Assembly: GCF_051014685.1 (NCBI RefSeq)
Contig: NW_027478895.1
Location: forward strand, 310,001 to 374,000
Source: Ptiloglossa arizonensis
Taxonomy: Eukaryota; Arthropoda; Insecta; Hymenoptera; Colletidae
Direction: 5' to 3'
DNA length: 64,000 nucleotides
Part shown: positions 61,509 through 64,000 of the stretch, piece by piece
How the letters are laid out: each line of letters starts with the position of its first letter
How positions within the stretch are numbered: position 1 is the stretch's first letter
Made by a program: the position numbers and the translations under genes
The notes under the pieces: model-generated
Database searches by the model: none
Told to the model about the DNA's origin: nothing
The model's input: only the letters and a program-made list of their open reading frames with translations

Positions 61509-64000
61509 ATCCTTTCGCGAGATATGGGAGTTTGAAGCTAAGTAATGGTTAAGAAGACAACAAATTTTTCGCACTTCTGCTGCTCCAAACGCTTAACCAG
61601 AATTGCCTAGGGAAAAAATACACATACCGTTGTAATCAGGCGAGTTTCTACTTTCAGACGCAATAGGAATTTTTGGGTTAGGTCAATCCGTTCGCGAGAT
61701 ATGGGAGTTTGAAGCTAAGTAATGGTTAAGAAGACAACAAATTTTTCGCACTTCTGCTGCTCCAAACGCTTAACCAGAATGGCCTAGGGAAAAAATACAC
61801 GTACCGCTGTAATCGGTCGAGTTTCTACTTTCAGATGCAACAGGAATTTTTGGGTTAGGTCAGTCCGTTCGCGAGATATGGGAGTTTGAAGCCAAGAAAT
61901 GGTTGAGAAGGCAAAAAATTTTTCGCAATTCTGCTGCTCCAAACGCTTAACCAGAATTGCCTAGGAAAAAAATACACATACCGCTGTAATCGGGCGAGTT
62001 TCTACTTTCAGATGCAATAGGAATTTTTGGGTTAGGTCAATCCGTTCGCGAGATATGGGAGTTTGAAGCTAAGAAATGGTTATGAAGACAACAAATTTTT
62101 CGCACTTCTGCTGCTCCAATCGCTTAACCAGAATGGCCTAAGGGAAAAATACACGTACCGTTGTAATCGGGCGAGTTTCTACTTTCAGATGCAACAGGAA
62201 TTTTTGGGTTAGGTCAATCCGTTGGCGAGGTATGGGAGTTTGAAGCTAAGTAATGGTTAAGAAGACAACAAATTTTTCGCAATTCTGCTGCTCCAAACGC
62301 TTAACCAGAATTGCCTAGGGAAAAAATACACATACCGTTGTAATCGGGCGAGTTTCTACTTTCAGATGCAATAGGAATTTTTGGGTTAGGTCAATCCGTT
62401 CGCGAGATATGGGAGTTTGAAGCTAAGTAATGGTTAAGAAGACAACAAATTTTTCGCACTTCTGCTGCTCCAAACGCTTAACCAGACTGGCCTAGAGAAA
62501 AAATACACATACCGCTGTAATCGGTCGAGTTTCTACTTTCAGATGCAACAGGAATTTTTGGGTTAGGTCAGTCCGTTCGCGAGATATGGGAGTTTGAAGC
62601 CAAGAAATGGTTGAGAAGGCAAAAAATTATTCGCAATTCTGCTGCTCCAATTGCTTAACCAGAATTGCCTAGGGAAAAAATACACATACCGCTGTAATCG
62701 GGCGAGTTTCTACTTTCCGATGCAATAGGAATTTTTGGGTTAGGTCAATCCGTTGGCGAGATATGGGAGTTTGAAGCTAAGAAATGGTTATGAAGACAAC
62801 AAATTTTTCGCACTTCTGCTGCTCCAAACGCTTAACCAGAAGGGCATAGGGAAAAAATACACATACCGTTGTAATCGGGCGAGTTTCTACTTTCAGATGC
62901 AACAGGAATTTTTGTGTTAGGTCAATCCGTTCGCGAGATATGGGAGCTTGAAGCTAAGAAATGGTTATGAAGACAACAAATTTTTCGCACTTCTGCTGCT
63001 CCAAACGCTTAATCAGAATGGCCTAGGGAAAAAATACACATACCGTTGTAATCGGGCGAGTTTCTACTTTCAGATGCAACAGGAATTTCTGGGTTAGGTC
63101 AATCCGTTCGCGAGATATGGGAGTTTGAAGCTAAGAAATGATTGAGAAGACAACAAATTTGTCGCACTTCTGCTGCTCCAAACGCTTAACCAGAACTGCC
63201 TAGGGAAAAACTACACATACCGCTGTAATCGGGCGAGTTTCTACTTTCAGATGCAATAGGAATTTTTGGGTTAGGTCAGTCCGTTCGCGAGATATGGGAG
63301 TTTGAAGCCAAGAAATGGTTGAGAAGGCAACAAATTTTTCGCAATTCTGCTGCTCCAAACGATTAACCAGAATGGCCTAGGGAAAAAATACACATAACGT
63401 TGTAATCGGGCGAGTTTCTACTTTCAGATGCAACAGGAATTTTTGGGTTAGGTCAATCCGTTCGCGAGATATGGGAGTTTGAAGCTAAGAAATGGTTGAG
63501 AAGACAACAAATTTTTCGCAATACTGCTGCTCCAAACGCTTAACCAGAATGGCATAGGGAAAAAATACACATAACGTTGTAATCGGGCGAGTTTCTACTT
63601 TCAGATGCAACAGGAATTTTTGGGTTAGGTCAATCCGTTCGCGAGATATGGGAGTTTGAAGCTAAGAAATGGTTGAGAAGACAACAAATTTTTCGCACTT
63701 CTGCTGCTCCAAACGCTTAACCAGAATGGCCTAGGGAAAAAATACACATACCGTTGTAATCGGGTGAGTTTCTACTTTCAGACGCAGCAGGAACTTCTGG
63801 GTTTGGTCAATCCGTTCGCGAGATATGGGAGTTTGAAGCCAAGAAATGGTTGAGAAGGCAAAAAATTTTTCGCAATTCTGCTGCTCCAAACGCTTAACCA
63901 GAATGGCCTAGGGAAAAAATACACATACCGTTGTAATCGGGCGAGTTTCTTCTTTCAGATGCAACAAGAATTTTTGGGTTAGGTCAATCCGTTCGCGAGA
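61509..64000. repeat. Mixed-subtype monomers at the right edge
   Basis: About 14 monomers, no gene. The CAATAGG, CCAATCGC/CCTAAGGG (about 62,130-62,150) and CGGTCGAG subtypes of the left domain return here, together with private variants such as CCAATTGC (about 62,648), AAATTATTCGC, AACGATTAACC (about 63,360) and GAAGGGCATAGGG (about 62,840). GGCGAG monomers are present without the short A tract that accompanies them further left. The array continues past the window end. Confidence 0.8.

Larger units (their letters stand above)
1..64000. repeat. 177-bp satellite DNA array, about 361 complete head-to-tail monomers
   Basis: The same 177-bp unit recurs across the whole window with no gap, inversion or foreign insert. 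Landmark spacing: CTCC of GCTGCTCC lies at 11, 188, 365 and so on to 63,884. The window starts and ends inside monomers, so both array edges lie outside it. Monomers differ at a limited set of recurrent sites, such as CGCAATTC/CGCACTTC/CGCACTAC/CGCTATTC, GTTGAGAAGGC/GTTATGAAGAC/GTAAAGAAGAC/GTTAAGAAGAC, CAACAGG/CAATAGG/CAACAAG/CAGCAGG and CCTAGGG/CCTAAGGG. These variants occur in ordered series, showing higher-order organisation. Known of such arrays: they usually form centromeric or other constitutive heterochromatin. That role here is inferred from length, purity and higher-order structure, not shown. No coding capacity is supported anywhere in the window. Confidence 0.98.
48224..64000. repeat. 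Length-invariant right-hand domain of the array
   Basis: From 48,839 to 63,884 the landmark spacing is exactly 85 x 177, and I find no insertion or deletion after about 48,220. To the left, 276 monomers carry 28 single-base deletions and 4 insertions. Between about 48.6 and 60.8 kb the CCAATCGC/CCTAAGGG monomer lineage is absent. The CAATAGG lineage is last seen near 50.5 kb before returning at about 60.95 kb. CAGCAGGAACTTCTGGGTTTGG monomers and GCTGCACC monomers are frequent. This is an observed compositional domain; its cause is inferred to be separate amplification. Confidence 0.8.

Noticed and set aside
1..64000. CRISPR array
   Set aside because: Repeats are regular, but there are no unique spacers: the whole 177-bp period is conserved, which defines a satellite.
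1..64000. Array of tRNA, 5S rRNA or other small RNA genes at 177-bp spacing
   Set aside because: I saw no tRNA A/B-box pair or cloverleaf and no recognisable 5S internal control region in the consensus on either strand; the monomer looks non-coding.
1..64000. Long terminal repeats or transposon-derived tandem repeat
   Set aside because: No target-site duplications, terminal inverted repeats, primer-binding site, polypurine tract or enzyme coding sequence was seen. A transposon origin of the monomer cannot be excluded but nothing supports it.
1..64000. Identification as a named satellite, such as cucumber CsCent1 (177 bp) or the Arabidopsis 178-bp centromere repeat
   Set aside because: Only the length agrees. 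I do not recognise the sequence as either, and could not run a search.
1..64000. A previously undescribed protein-based system
   Set aside because: There is no coding region in the window. The interest here lies in repeat organisation only.

Overview
The window is one continuous block of eukaryotic satellite DNA. A single 177-bp unit is repeated head-to-tail from the first base to the last, about 361 complete copies, all in the same orientation. I see no protein gene, RNA gene, transposon, CRISPR array or unique spacer. The spacing of one landmark (CTCC of the GCTGCTCC motif) checks this by hand. From 11 to 48,839 it is 276 x 177 minus 24. From 48,839 to 63,884 it is exactly 85 x 177. The minus 24 equals the single-base indels I could find one by one (28 deletions, 4 insertions).

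A pure array of nucleosome-scale repeats with higher-order structure fits a centromeric or other heterochromatic block of a eukaryotic chromosome, probably from a long-read assembly. I do not recognise the monomer and cannot name the organism. Plant centromeric satellites have this length (Arabidopsis about 178 bp, cucumber CsCent1 177 bp), but so do satellites of other eukaryotes, and I claim no sequence match. The monomer is about 42% GC, with three A/T tracts, a TCGCGA palindrome, a CCTAGG site, and a 17-bp stretch loosely resembling the mammalian CENP-B box.

The array is built from multi-monomer blocks copied at different scales, not from one regular higher-order repeat. Clear cases are a 7-mer pair (3.0-5.5 kb), a 12-mer pair (6.8-11.0 kb), a 19-mer pair (12.1-18.1 kb), another 12-mer pair (17.05-21.3 kb), a 4.5-kb block re-used 10,617 bp away (14.75-19.25 and 25.4-29.9 kb), a 6-mer pair (35.5-37.6 kb), a 16-mer tandem pair (38.8-44.4 kb), a 20-mer pair (50.7-57.6 kb) and an overlapping 15-mer pair (55.6-60.7 kb). 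Read by eye, several pairs show no difference over 1-3.4 kb, which points to very recent amplification.

There are two domains. Left of about 48.2 kb the array is a mixture of monomer subtypes, including a CCAATCGC/CCTAAGGG lineage, and carries all the length variants. Right of it, 85 or more consecutive monomers have no length change, and between about 48.6 and 60.8 kb the CCTAAGGG lineage is absent. This boundary and the nested recent duplications are the most interesting things here. I found no evidence of a new protein-based system.
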